DNA of 64,000 nucleotides, taken from Rhypophila decipiens (Eukaryota > Ascomycota > Sordariomycetes > Sordariales > Naviculisporaceae). Made by a program: the position numbers and the translations under genes. Every line of letters begins with the position of its first letter. Within the stretch, counting starts at the first letter, position 1. Positions 46,119-56,314 of this stretch are shown one piece after another. The stretch is from contig MU858105.1 in NCBI GenBank assembly GCA_033297075.1, positions 124,001 through 188,000 of the forward strand. The letters run 5' to 3'. The notes under the pieces are model-generated. The model was not told the DNA's origin. It made no database searches and worked only from the letters and a program-made list of their open reading frames with translations.

Positions 46119-46455
46119 GGCTCCTGATAACGTAAGGTCTAACAAAGTAAGGCCAAAGTAATTCAACACAACGTACGTCAGGGGGGCCAAAGGTTGGACC
46201 AAAATAAGGCAAAGTAGCCCCCTCCCCTTACCTTGGAAACCTTGGTCCCTTATTTCCTCATACATAACCCTAGCCCTAACCCTAACCCTCATAGTTTAAT
46301 ACAGCCAGGGTTAGGGTTACATATGGAGGATCAAGGATCCAAGCTATGCCAAGGCGTTGAATTGTATGCCTTGATCAAAGCAAGGTCGGCCGGGAAATCT
46401 TCAATGTAAGGCAAGGTGACCCCCTACTTTGCCTTACTTTACTTTGTTAGGAGCC
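46119..46455. mobile_element. TIR element carrying telomeric repeats, inserted in the HET gene
   Basis: The left end reads GGCTCCTGATAACGTAAGGT then CTAACAAAGTAAGGCCAAAG. The right end, inverted, reads GGCTCCTAACAAAGTAAAGT then AAGGCAAAGTAGGGGG. The element is about 337 bp and has no reading frame. GAGATCGG plus CAA occurs just outside both ends (left GAGATCGGCAA, right GAGATCGGGGCAA), which may be an imperfect target duplication, although on the right it lies three or four bases beyond the terminus. Confidence 0.7.
46264..46319. repeat. Inverted interstitial telomeric repeats
   Basis: CCCTAG-CCCTAA-CCCTAA-CCCT at 46268-46289 is followed 17 bp later by AGGGTTAGGGTTA at 46307-46319. The orientation is C-rich then G-rich, the opposite of a telomere-telomere fusion. 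The two can pair as a hairpin at the centre of the surrounding TIR element. Confidence 0.9.
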
Positions 46456-47678
46456 CTGGAGATCGGGGCAACATCTTTGAGGGTCGTGGTGCTCGTAGAT
46501 GACTAACACCGATATGCAGTCAGCTCGCCATGCACAAGGTTCCATTGTCTCATGAATGAAAAGAAGTTGCGAAAGAGAGCCAGACTTGCTCGTTTGTATT
46601 TATTTACCGGCATGAAAGTCCGGGACGAGCAGGTGTAGGGTTGAGCAAGGGTTATAGTTGCCAAGTGACAAGACGGGAAGCTCGTCGGCAGTGGGTATAG
46701 GTAACTGAAGGTTACACGTGTACAAACTCACTGGTGGAGGAAAGAAGGGCCGCACCATCTCCGAGGCATCTCGTGATGCACCAGGCCAATCTCACCAAAA
46801 GCTGTATCCAAAACGAGGCATTAGCACGAAGCTTGTTGCTTCAATTTCACGTCAGACCAGCAGGAATTGAGTTTCCTCTTTGGATAGTCATTGCATACCA
46901 ATGACACCACTGCACCACTCCTGCTGGGTCCAAGGTTCTGCATCCCGCCCAGTAGCTCCCGCTGCTGCATCCCTGCTCCGACGCCGGACGAGGATCTCGT
47001 GAGATCGTCCAGCATGGGCCAAGAAAGTCATCGAAGTAATATTAAACCCGATATTTTCAGAATGAGGAACCTGATTTCCATGTCCCAGAACCGATGCAAG
47101 ATCGACATGACCTCAGTCTGGTCCACTCCCGTTCACTGCCGCTGACATAGCCTCCCGGTCCAGAGGAAATGGATGTCCTATCCCGGCCCTGGAGACGGGA
47201 CAGCCCGGCTCGGCTTTGGTTGTTTGAGCTTGCCGCTTCAGGACCTCTTCCTCGGTTATTAGTGCGCTAACCTCTGCGCTACTGCAGTGCCCAGTGCCCG
47301 CTACCCCGGCGTCCCCCACACTAGAATGGGTTTCCCCGCAAATTACCCGCACCGCATGGCACGATTCCCCAGGATTGTTAGACACTAAACAGCCCACCCC
47401 CCTGTGCATTGGACCACCCATCACTCCACAAAACCCGCTCAATGTTCTCGCTCGAAGGGCGTTTCCCGTTTGGTGATTTCATTCTTACCTTGTATATAAA
47501 TACATTTACGCCCTGATGACTCTTTCCGGTTCCTCTTCCCCTTTTAAGGTTTGGATGTTGACTCACTCACATCATTTGTCTTGAAACGAACCTCCTCCTC
47601 AAAGCTCCCTGCTTCTTGGCATCTTGGCAGAAGCAGCTTCGAAAACACCAAATTCTACGAACAACACATACACACACA
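46456..47678. other. Intergenic region
   Basis: The first about 60 bp may be leftover HET sequence. Beyond that no gene is supported. The right-hand side is probably the promoter and 5' UTR of the small gene at 47679. Confidence 0.5.
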
Positions 47679-48107
47679 ATGAACAACCAACAACCAAAGC
47701 GACCACTCACAACCCATGCCCGGGTACACCCACCCTACCTGCCTTACCTCTCCAACGCATCATCACGAGGGAAAGGAGCGAAATAGTGAGCAGCGCCCAG
47801 AGAATTGCCCCCAATATCAAATCTCGACTAACCGGCACACACAAGCCTCCCTCCCCTCCTAGCAGCAGTAGCGCTAGGGTATGGCGTAACAGCGTACCGT
47901 GAAGCCCAGATCGAGCGGCACTTGTCGCCACACTCTCCCACGTCATACTCATCGGCGACGCTGCCCACTGAGAAAGAGACGCAGGCCGAGTTCGAGAAGC
48001 GGCGCAAGAAGTTCAACGAGCTGGCTGATGCCTATGGCGACCGGAACAGTCTCGAGGAGCTGGAACATGCTATGCGTGTGTATGAGGCTCAGCAAGGGAA
48101 CGAGTAA
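47679..48107 (+). CDS. Small single-span membrane protein (122 aa)
   Basis: Two exons, 47679-47785 and 47846-48107, with a 60-bp phase-2 intron (GTGAGC donor, CTAAC branch, AAG acceptor). The N-terminus is basic and lacks acidic residues (MNNQQPKRPLTTHARVHPPY), which could be a mitochondrial presequence. One transmembrane helix follows, formed right after the splice (LPPLLAAVALGYGVTAYREA). The C-terminal part is helical and charged (KETQAEFEKRRKKFNELADA, then LEELEHAMRVYEAQQGNE). The layout resembles small mitochondrial inner-membrane assembly proteins, but no family is recognised. The intron model is supported because it alone joins two clearly coding halves. Confidence 0.7.
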
Positions 48108-48479
48108 CTTCACGACCCTCACTCAGTGAGAGTGGTCTCGGGTGTTGAGTTGAGGCATGCTAGAATTATGGAGCAGGGACACTCGATGACTTGATGACCA
48201 TGAAATCGTTTTGTGGTGGTCGCACGGCGGCAACGGCGAGTTGAACGCTCGAGGGGACCGTTCTCAACGCTCAAGCGAAGATTTGGTTTCATCTGTACAA
48301 TACACAAACGGGAAGAGGAATGGCGCATATGGCGTTTTTAGGATGGGGCTGCATTTCATGGAGTATGGAGTATAAACAGGCCGGCCTAATGGAGGCCGAC
48401 TCTCGGCGCTTTGTGGCATATTTGGCGGACGATTCACCCAGCTGACAATGGGATGTAAATATATCTTGGATAACATATT

Positions 48480-48865
48480 GGCGCCTAATATACAGGCACC
48501 ACTACTCTCATATACAGGCACCAGTCCAATTTGACTTTCCAGACTAGAGGTATTTATTCGAGCCAGTCAAGGTATTTATTTAAGCCAGTTAAAGCATTTA
48601 TTCGAGCCAGTCAAGGCATTCATTCGAACCAGTCAAGGTATTTATTCAAGCTAGTCAAGGTATTTATTCTAGTCTAGACTATCTAGTTAAGGCCTCCATT
48701 CCAGCCAGTCAAAGCATTTATTCCAGCCAGTCAAGGTATTTATTCCAGCTAGTCAAGGTATTTATTCTAGCTAGTTAAGGTCTCCATTCTAGTCCAGTCA
48801 AGGCATTTATTCCAACAAGAGTAGTACCTGAATATAAGAAGACTGATGCCTGTATATTAGGGGCC
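48480..48865. mobile_element. Complete TIR/minisatellite element, type B ends
   Basis: The left end is GGCGCCTAATATACAGGCAC; the right end, inverted, is GGCCCCTAATATACAGGCAT. Subterminal ATACAGGCACCAGTC motifs repeat inside the left end. The core (about 48547-48818) holds about twelve 22-bp units such as GGTATTTATTCGAGCCAGTC. Target duplication is AACATATT (48472-48479) against AACATATC (48866-48873), seven of eight. No coding capacity. Confidence 0.85.
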
Positions 48866-48882
48866 AACATATCAACAGAGAT

Positions 48883-49203
48883 TGTTGGTAAGCTCAAAGG
48901 TCTGAATTCCACTGCAAGAACGGTGGATCTGGCTACCGTAAGCCGTAGTGGCATACAGTAACTGGTGATCCGGTTGTTCAATTGAGTCTGTCTAGAAACA
49001 ACATAGATTACAGGATTTGTTGCAGTATAAGTAGATCAACGTAGTCAACGGAAGGCCGACTGGCCAGTCAGACTGATCGGTATACCGATCAGTCCGTTGG
49101 GGGCCCGGCGCGGAGCCTCCGCGACTACGGAATCGTCAGATCGCTAATTCATACGCCGGCTTACTGGCCGGCTCAGCCAGCTGGCTGGCTGGCTGATCCA
49201 ACA
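48883..49203. mobile_element. Solo LTR of a copia-like retrotransposon
   Basis: Begins TGTTGGTAAGCTC and ends GGCTGATCCAACA (321 bp). A perfect 5-bp target duplication, GAGAT, is at 48878-48882 and 49204-49208. There is no internal region or second LTR, so it arose by LTR-LTR recombination. It landed ten bases after the right target duplication of the preceding element. Confidence 0.9.
49072..49093. repeat. 22-bp perfect palindrome inside the solo LTR
   Basis: ACTGATCGG-TATA-CCGATCAGT, perfectly self-complementary, within GC-rich sequence. Confidence 0.9.
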
Positions 49204-49208
49204 GAGAT

Positions 49209-49774
49209 AGTTCATGTTCAGGAAGGACAAATGAACGCACACACATATCTCACTCAGTTCCCCTTTCCTCATCAGCTGTGATAAGCACGCATACCCGTCA
49301 AGGGCTTAAACCGCCCTCGACCCACTATGGTAGTGTGCTAGGAGGGTCCTTCCGCCACTTTGTGTTTCCTAGCCGGCGCTCCTCGATCCAGTTTCGGTAT
49401 AATGTATGTAGGCAAAGATTCAATAGCGTTCAATGCATATGCTAGCCGATGCATTGTTAAGAGAATGAGCCAATAACACCAAGGCCACCTGCACCATCTT
49501 TATTTTGATTACACACCGGCTAGGCCCTAATCACGCTGTGGAACCTGCTGGCGAATGGAGTTGAAGGAGTTCCGCCCATCATGACCAAGACTATGGTTAT
49601 TGCCATTGCTTTTTCCCATCTTTTGTCTGCACATGAAACAGGGACCCCTCTATGGTGTTTAGATATATAATCGTGTCTTGCCCTGAGAAATGGATGAGCC
49701 CGAAGAAGTGACCATTGCACCACACCATACACTGTCAACGCAAGCTAAATACATAATCCCGAAAAAAACGAATC
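49209..49774. other. Upstream region of the SDR gene
   Basis: No gene or repeat supported. Probably promoter and 5' UTR of the gene at 49775. Confidence 0.6.
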
Positions 49775-50680
49775 ATGCCGCCGCAGCTACCAGTAGATAT
49801 GCCTCGTCCGACCAAGACGTACCACACCCAGTCATATGACCGTGTCGCCAAACACCACGGCTTTGACGGCCAGGGCAAGACAATCCTAATCACTGGCGGA
49901 GCCAGTGGTGTAGGGTACCAGTTCTCCAAAGCATTTGCCTCGGCCGGGGCGTCTCGGATCGCCATCATCTCTCGCTCGGCGGAAGCTCAAGCAAAGGCCC
50001 GTGAAGAAATCGAGTCACTTTACCCCACGACGAAAGTACTCACCTTCCAGACAGACGTCACAGATACGGCACGCATGACAACTATCGTCAAGGAACTAGG
50101 CACCATTGACGTACTGGTCCTCAATGCAGCAGTCACCCAGCGTCGTGTTCCCGGCACAGAACTGACAATGGCGGAAGTCCAAGTAATCTTTGACATCAAC
50201 GTCATTGGTCAGTTTGCGCTAACCAAGACTTATCTCGCCATGGAAGCACCCAAGCAAAAGACAATCCTAAATATTACCTCGGCGGCAGTCCAGATGTCAG
50301 GTCACGGATTGGCTGCCTATGGACCCAGCAAGGCGGCGACTGTGCAGGTGATGCAGAATTTTGCGGACGAGGCATCGCAGAGAAAAGAGGATGTCAAGAT
50401 CATCACGTTTCATCCCGGTGCGATATGGACGGCCATGACGGAGAAGCACAGCGGGGATGTTTTGCCCAAGGATTCACCCATCTGGGAGGATCCGGAGCTG
50501 CCGGGCCACTTCGCGCTGTGGCTGGCCGGTCCGGAGAGTGGTTTTCTTCATGGACGGTATGTGTGGGCCAATTGGGATGTTGATGAGTTGATTGGGATAA
50601 AGGAGAAAATTGAGAAGGATTCGGGGTTTCTGAGGGTCGGGTTGGTGCTGAGGGAGTTTGATCAGGTAACAGGTTCATAG
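49775..50680 (+). CDS. Short-chain dehydrogenase/reductase (SDR)
   Basis: A single exon of 301 aa; the ATG at 49775 has context AATCATGCC. It is an NAD(P)-dependent oxidoreductase with a Rossmann fold. The cofactor loop is TGGASGVG (residues 40-47), the structural motif VLNAAV, and the catalytic set Ser169, Tyr182 and Lys186 in YGPSK, all at classical spacing. ISRSAEAQAKA after beta2, with no acidic residue at its end, suggests preference for NADP(H). The C-terminal region (GHFALWLAGPESGFLHGRYV) is typical of a large ascomycete SDR group annotated as reductases of unknown substrate. No biosynthetic cluster partner is adjacent. Confidence 0.93.
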   Translation: MPPQLPVDMPRPTKTYHTQSYDRVAKHHGFDGQGKTILITGGASGVGYQFSKAFASAGASRIAIISRSAEAQAKAREEIESLYPTTKVLTFQTDVTDTARMTTIVKELGTIDVLVLNAAVTQRRVPGTELTMAEVQVIFDINVIGQFALTKTYLAMEAPKQKTILNITSAAVQMSGHGLAAYGPSKAATVQVMQNFADEASQRKEDVKIITFHPGAIWTAMTEKHSGDVLPKDSPIWEDPELPGHFALWLAGPESGFLHGRYVWANWDVDELIGIKEKIEKDSGFLRVGLVLREFDQVTGS

Positions 50681-51583
50681 TGGGTGAGGTACGACGGGAA
50701 GAAGAAAGTTGCGAGAGGTTTCGAGGAAGGTTCACGATTGTTGACGGCAGTTCGGTGAATGGAGAACAGAATACTTGGCGGAAATTGTATTACCTGGCTG
50801 TAGTTCACACCGGCCATCGTCGGGTCCAGATTCAATACCTGGGTACACTTGCGTCAGTTTCTAGCCCATCACGATCCGCTTAACGTCAAGTTGATTGCTT
50901 TCTCTTCCCAACTCCACCAGGATCCCTCATTAGGGCCAACTCTATTTCAACTTACCTAGTACCAGGTAGAGCTAGCTACCCTCCATCTGTCAAAACCTCC
51001 GATCCTTCAGGGCCCTTCCTCTTGGCTCCAACTTGGCTTCAGGGCTCTCACCTCCTTGGGCCGTATTTGGGTAACCCGGAGCCAGACATCCCGCTCCCGA
51101 GCAGCCGTCACTACCGAGTTCGGTTTGCGGGGTCGGGCAGTTTTCGTATTCCAGCACCCAAACTGGGTGAAAAGGCAACTCACACCCGGGTATTTACAAC
51201 TTGGCCCCCTTCGAAACCAACGATTTGGGCGGGACTAATGTACGACAAGACCAACAACAGTCGATCAATTTATCCAAAAATAGAGGACAAGAAAGCTTGA
51301 AGGATTCGCTTTCACATTTGTCCATATTAAAGATGCAACTCACAAGAAGAAGAAAAGGTCTCGGCGGCCCGTTGACTGGAATACGACATGTTTGACTCTG
51401 GAACGTTCCCTCACACCATAAGAAACGAAAATGCTTCGCTGTCTTGGATGACGTACGACGCCAGTGAAAAGGAATAAAAGGACTGGAATCTACCCGCCAC
51501 CTGGACACGTCTGAAGACAAACGACTCCATCATCGCCCGGGCACCGTATACACTTATAGGTGAAATAGGTCCCAACATCAACC
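50681..51583. other. Intergenic region
   Basis: Upstream region of the DUF4419 gene. No supported gene or repeat. Confidence 0.6.
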
Positions 51584-52945
51584 ATGGTCCTCCTCAGATC
51601 CCTCTTCCTCGCTGGTACGGCTGCCGCGGCCGTCGTGATCCTCCCCGGGGGCGATCCCAAGCCTTACAAGGGTGCGGCGGCCGCGACCTCGGCTGACGAC
51701 TTCTACCGCAACTCGGCGTACAACGAATTCTACAACAACACGGCCAAGCTGATCATGACCTCGCATTCTGTGGTCTCCAGGGACAACATCTCGGCCCTGT
51801 CACTCCCTGACGTGCACCCTTCAGGAGACTCGTTCATCCGTGGCGCCATGCAGGCCTGGGCAGAGCACCTGCACCTCGTGATCCGCCCCGACGAGGTCTG
51901 GTTCACCATCCTGGTCCAGATGAACTTCTACATGATCTCCCATGCCGAGGAGATCCGTTCTCTGTTCGTGGACCACCAGGGCCAGCAAGAAATCCGTGTC
52001 GAAGAGTTCACCTGGTACAGGGTCCTCATCAAGTTCAAGGACGAGATCCAGAAGAGGGTAAAGACTCCCTGGCTCCTGGACTGGATCATGCCCAACTTCA
52101 GTACTACAACAGACAACGACATCATGACGGCCAATATTCTCATGATGGGTCTGACCAAGGCTTATTTCAAGTTCGTCGGCAAGGTGGTCTGCGGGCTGCC
52201 CTCCGTCACCCTCTTGGGCGAGCTGAGTGACTGGGAAAAGTTGCTCGCCAAGCTGGATCGGCTGCCTGCTTTCGGAAAAGAGCCCGAGGAGTACAAGGCG
52301 CGTCTGAGACCCATCTTGACCCGCTTCGTGCAGAGCTACAAAGAGCCCGACTCTCCAGCAACCCGTGAGTTTTGGAACAGCATCGTCGTAGCCAGCAAGT
52401 CCGGTGGCATCTGCGGCGAGCCGCCAGTCTACGTCTCGGGCTGGCTTACGGGGTTCTATTACTGGAGCGACAGCGGCTCTGCATTTGCTCGCGTTTCCAG
52501 CAACGCCGCTGGGAGGAATGGCAAGAACTTGGTTCTGGACGGAATCGCCTACCCCATCCTCGACCTCACCATGATCCCTATCGGATACGGTACGGTGCCC
52601 TTTACGATGCTGGACTACAACAACGTTCCCGAGTTCCAGGCCTACTTGGCAGCGGGCCTGTTGGGGAAGCAAATCACACAAGGTCCGCCGGCGGGATACA
52701 AGGAAGCTCTGCAACGGGTCAAGGGGAATGTCAGTCTGGCCGAGGATAAAGCCCAGCACGGGACCTTGAAGCCGCTGAGTGGGTGGATGCTATATGGTCC
52801 TGTCGATCACAATAAAACGAGGGCAGCTACCACTGGCGTCAATCGTCCGGTTTGGATCGAGGAGAATGAGCCCTACCTTGTCCAGTACAGCATTTCGAGG
52901 TCGATGCAGGCAGGCGAGGTTTGTGGAGTGGCCCAGGCACCCTAG
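51584..52945 (+). CDS. Secreted DUF4419-domain protein
   Basis: A single exon of 453 aa, with start context CAACCATGGTC. It begins with a signal peptide (MVLLRSLFLAGTAAAAVVIL). The DUF4419 core is SGDSFIRGAMQAWAEHLHLV then IRPDEVWFTILVQMNFYM, followed by RSLFVDHQGQQEIRVEEF. The middle carries CGEPPVYVSGWLTGFYYWSD and VPFTMLDYNN, also conserved in the family. About five NxS/T glycosylation sites are visible. DUF4419 proteins are widespread in fungi and some bacteria and have no established activity. Three cysteines are spread out, with no knot framework. Confidence 0.9.
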   Translation: MVLLRSLFLAGTAAAAVVILPGGDPKPYKGAAAATSADDFYRNSAYNEFYNNTAKLIMTSHSVVSRDNISALSLPDVHPSGDSFIRGAMQAWAEHLHLVIRPDEVWFTILVQMNFYMISHAEEIRSLFVDHQGQQEIRVEEFTWYRVLIKFKDEIQKRVKTPWLLDWIMPNFSTTTDNDIMTANILMMGLTKAYFKFVGKVVCGLPSVTLLGELSDWEKLLAKLDRLPAFGKEPEEYKARLRPILTRFVQSYKEPDSPATREFWNSIVVASKSGGICGEPPVYVSGWLTGFYYWSDSGSAFARVSSNAAGRNGKNLVLDGIAYPILDLTMIPIGYGTVPFTMLDYNNVPEFQAYLAAGLLGKQITQGPPAGYKEALQRVKGNVSLAEDKAQHGTLKPLSGWMLYGPVDHNKTRAATTGVNRPVWIEENEPYLVQYSISRSMQAGEVCGVAQAP

Positions 52946-54136
52946 GAGAACAAGAATGCTGTTGATGCACGGGGTTGAGCCAGCGCAGACAGGATGCTCG
53001 ATGGTGTCCTGTACGGTCAAAGACTCAAAGTCGGTCATTGCAGTATTTGCATAGTCAAGTAAAATTAAACACCGCGCCCATCTCACCCCCACGGACCGTT
53101 GTTCCAGTGCTGTGCCGTTCATGATGTTTGGTACTCATTACCAAATAGGGCTGACACAAGCACACCGATCCCTGGCAAGTCAGACCTGTCACCGCTGTCA
53201 GCCTATGATCTCCTGATCCCCTTGTTAGTTGTAATCCCGAAACCAGGTACTCGGGCGCAGGCGGCGGCGAAAGATTCCAGAAGATGCAAGATGCGATGAT
53301 TCCCATAGCATTCGGTCTGTCTATGCACGCAATACCTCATTCCATGGCTTCATGGGTGCACAACAGGTCGGTGTGCAGTCGACGTGCCAGATGGCTGCTT
53401 CTCGGCCCGCCAAGCCGAATGCAGTCAGATTGTCATGTTCGGGTAGCTATTCGGGACCTTGCAGCTTTACCACATCTTCCTCAACGCTCTTTCCTGGCTT
53501 TTCACATCGGCCTTTCTTTTGTGTCTCCTTCCTATATCTTGCCTAGAGGCGCGGATACGCCGGTCAATCGGTTATGCACGGACGGAGGTAGGAGGATGGC
53601 GTAAGACGAGCTTGGACGAGTGACAACCCATGAAGCGTGCACGCATTATTAATGCGTAAATGCGGTTTAGTTCTGACAGGAAAGCAAAACACAGCCACGG
53701 GGACCCAAGCTCGTACTTGGAACAACACCTAGGTCAGAAGGAAGGCATTGTGACAAACATGCCGATACCCAGAAAGCATGTCGTTCTCGATTCCTTCGAT
53801 GCGGCGCTGTCATTCTCATGACTGTCACCTGGTAGAGACGAGTCCGGGAAGAAGGACGGTAACCAATCAGAAGGTCGGATGGACCCCCTTCACAGGCGAG
53901 CTTGACAACGTCACCGACTCACCGGTTCATCAACAAAGGCCCGACCCCTGACCCGAGGATAGGCAGGCTTGTGATGAATACGATGGTCTACGGATTTACC
54001 GGATCGCAACTAGTGATGGACTCGCATATAAATATGAGGTCTTCCTCGCTCACCGAAAAGCTTTCATCCTATTCACCATCACCACTCGGCGAGAACCAAG
54101 ATCAACAACTTGCAAAACAATCTCAATCTTTCCAAT
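52946..54136. other. Intergenic region
   Basis: Between two plus-strand genes. No frame with protein character. The sequence at about 54020-54130 is the probable 5' UTR of the protease gene, with a TATA-like TATAAATATG at 54028. Confidence 0.6.
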
Positions 54137-55705
54137 ATGGCACCTTTAAAGCTCTCATCCCTGGTCTTCGGGGTTCTCTACACGACCCTCGCCGTGGCCG
54201 GTGTGCTTCCGCCCCGCGCTGATGCCCCGGCCCTGACCACAGCTGCCATCGCCATCAAGATCAACCCTCAGTCTTCCGGCTCCACCCTCGCTCGCAAGGC
54301 TCTCACCGGAGCCCAGCTAGTCGAGGACCTCGTCTCCAAAGCCCTCCAGACCGGGAACATCACGCTCTCCAAGCGAGATGCGCAGTTCGAGGTCCTCCCC
54401 CTCTACACATCTCTGACAGCGGAAAAGATCGCCGAGATGGTCCGAGAAGCCGTAGCCAACGACCCAACCTACGTCCCGACCGACTTTGGGGCATGGTATC
54501 AGGTCCACTTTTCGGCAGAGGATGCGGCTGCGTTCGAGTCCCAAGAAGCAACGCTGCTCAAGACGTTGGGTGCTTCGTCCGACGTGACCAGCGCCCAAAC
54601 GCTGGCCGGGACTCCTATCAAGGCACCGCAGAACACGATCAAGCCCGAAGACGATCCCCGGTTCAAAGACCAGGGCTATCTCCGCGCAGACGGGATCAAC
54701 GCCCAGTACGCCTGGGGTCAGAAGGGCGGTGATGGAGCAAATACCACGTTTTGCGACATTGAGAGGGGCTGGTTCTTGACTCACGAGGATCTGGTAGGTC
54801 CAGTCCTTTTTCCTCTATCCTACCAGTGATTATATACTAACAAAGATTCTTCCCACAATCAGAGAGCCGCCAATATCCAACTCATAGCCGGCGATAACAT
54901 CAAACTCATCCGCGCCCCTCCCCCCGAGAACCAAGCCCTAGTATGGGACCACGGCACCGCCGTCCTAGGCGAGATCTTTATGCAAGACAATACCCTCGGC
55001 GGTGTAGGTATCGCCCCCAAAGCAACAGGCTACGTAGTAGGTATCAGCCGCAACCGCAATGATAACCCGCCTGAAGCGATCATGGACGCCACAGCTGCCC
55101 TGAAAGCAGGCGACGTCCTGCTCCTCGAGATGCAAATCCAGGACAACAATCAGAACTACTGGCCCGTCGAGGTCAACGATGCCGAGTTTGAGGCTATTCG
55201 GCTTGCGACGGCCAAGGGGATCACGGTCATCGAGCCGGCTTCGAACGGCGGGCAGAATATGGACCTGCCTGTTACGAGGTTTGGAGAGGACACGCCCAGG
55301 GGCTTCTTGATCAAGGGACATAAAGACTTTAGGGATTCTGGCGCCATCATGGTCGGAGCTGGATCGCCTTCGGTTCCGCACACTCGGCTGAGCTTTTCGA
55401 ATTTTGGCGGACGGGTGGATACGTATGCGTGGGGCACCAACATCTTTACCACGAGCGCCAATTTCGAGGAGACGAGTATTTATGACGACTTTGATGGGAC
55501 TTCGGGCGCTGCGCCGATTGTGGCTGGCGCGGCGTTGAGTATCCAGGGCATGGTTGGTGCCAATCGGGGCGGCAGGAAGTTGACGCCTGCCGAGATGAGG
55601 AGTATGATTGTCAGGGGAGGAACTCCGTCGGCGAATCCCAGCTCGGACAAGATTGGTGTGATGCCTAACTTGAAGGCTCTTATTGATGGCGGCTTTTTAA
55701 GATGA
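54137..55705 (+). CDS. Subtilisin-like serine protease (family S8), probably secreted
   Basis: Two exons, 54137-54793 and 54863-55705, with a 69-bp phase-0 intron (GTAGGT/CAG), give 499 aa. A signal peptide (LKLSSLVFGVLYTTLAVAGV) is followed by a pro-region of about 150 residues. Catalytic residues are Asp207 in FCDIERGW, His249 in DHGTAVLGEI and Ser433 in DGTSGAAPIVAG. The oxyanion Asn lies in EPASNGGQNMDL. The intron separates the Asp from the His block. The pro-region is not a typical I9 inhibitor, and DHGTAVLG with TSGAAP is closer to the bacterial-like S8 peptidases found in some ascomycetes than to proteinase K, so horizontal origin in the deeper past is possible. Confidence 0.92.
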
Positions 55706-55952
55706 GGAGGTTTGAGGAGGATTAGGTCAGGTGTAGACGAGGCTTGGCTTGTGTTCATGTAAGCATATAGTAGGTTCAGCAAGATTGTGTTTCTTTGATA
55801 GATAGGCACCGCTCAAGCAATAACAGCATCTTTTGGTTTCAAGTTGCAGACGGAGTATAATGATCATGGGCTGGCCATAAGTCGCGCCCCTGCTCTTCTT
55901 ATCCATTCGACCTCTTTGCTTGAACATCACAAACAAAAAATCGATTAACAAA

Positions 55953-56300
55953 GGCGCCTAATATATAGGCACCAGTCTTCTTATATACAGGCACTATTCT
56001 TTTTGGAATAAATGCCTTGACTAGGCTTAATAAATACCTTTACTAGCTAGAATAAATACCTTAACTAGCTAAAATAAATGCTTTGACTAGCTAGAATAAA
56101 TACCTTAACTAGCTAGAATAAATATATTAACTGGCTGGAATAAATACCTTGACTAGCTAGAATAAATACCTTAACTATATATAAAAATACCTTACCTAGA
56201 CTAGATAAAAGGCCTTAACTAGCTAGAATAAATGCCTTGAGAAAGTGAAATTGGACTGGTGCCTGTATATAAGAGTAGTGGTGCCTGAATATCAGGTGCC
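55953..56300. mobile_element. Complete TIR/minisatellite element, type B ends, perfect 8-bp duplication
   Basis: The left end is GGCGCCTAATATATAGGCAC; the right end, inverted, is GGCACCTGATATTCAGGCAC. The 8-bp target duplication TTAACAAA is perfect (55945-55952 and 56301-56308). The core (about 56012-56240) has about ten units, inverted relative to the other arrays (CTAGCTAGAATAAATACCTT), and is the most AT-rich of the copies. It lies between two convergent genes, ending 15 bp from the methyltransferase stop codon, so it forms part of that gene's 3' UTR. Confidence 0.92.
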
Positions 56301-56314
56301 TTAACAAACTCCAC

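Noticed and set aside
46264..46319. Ancient telomere-telomere fusion or chromosome end
   Set aside because: A fusion would read TTAGGG then CCCTAA; here the order is reversed, and the repeats are only two to four units inside a TIR element.
48547..48818. CRISPR-like array
   Set aside because: The 22-bp units are directly adjacent with no spacers, are degenerate, and the genome is eukaryotic.
51821..52759. 312-codon minus-strand frame opposite the DUF4419 gene
   Set aside because: Shadow frame; the sense product has signal peptide and conserved family motifs.
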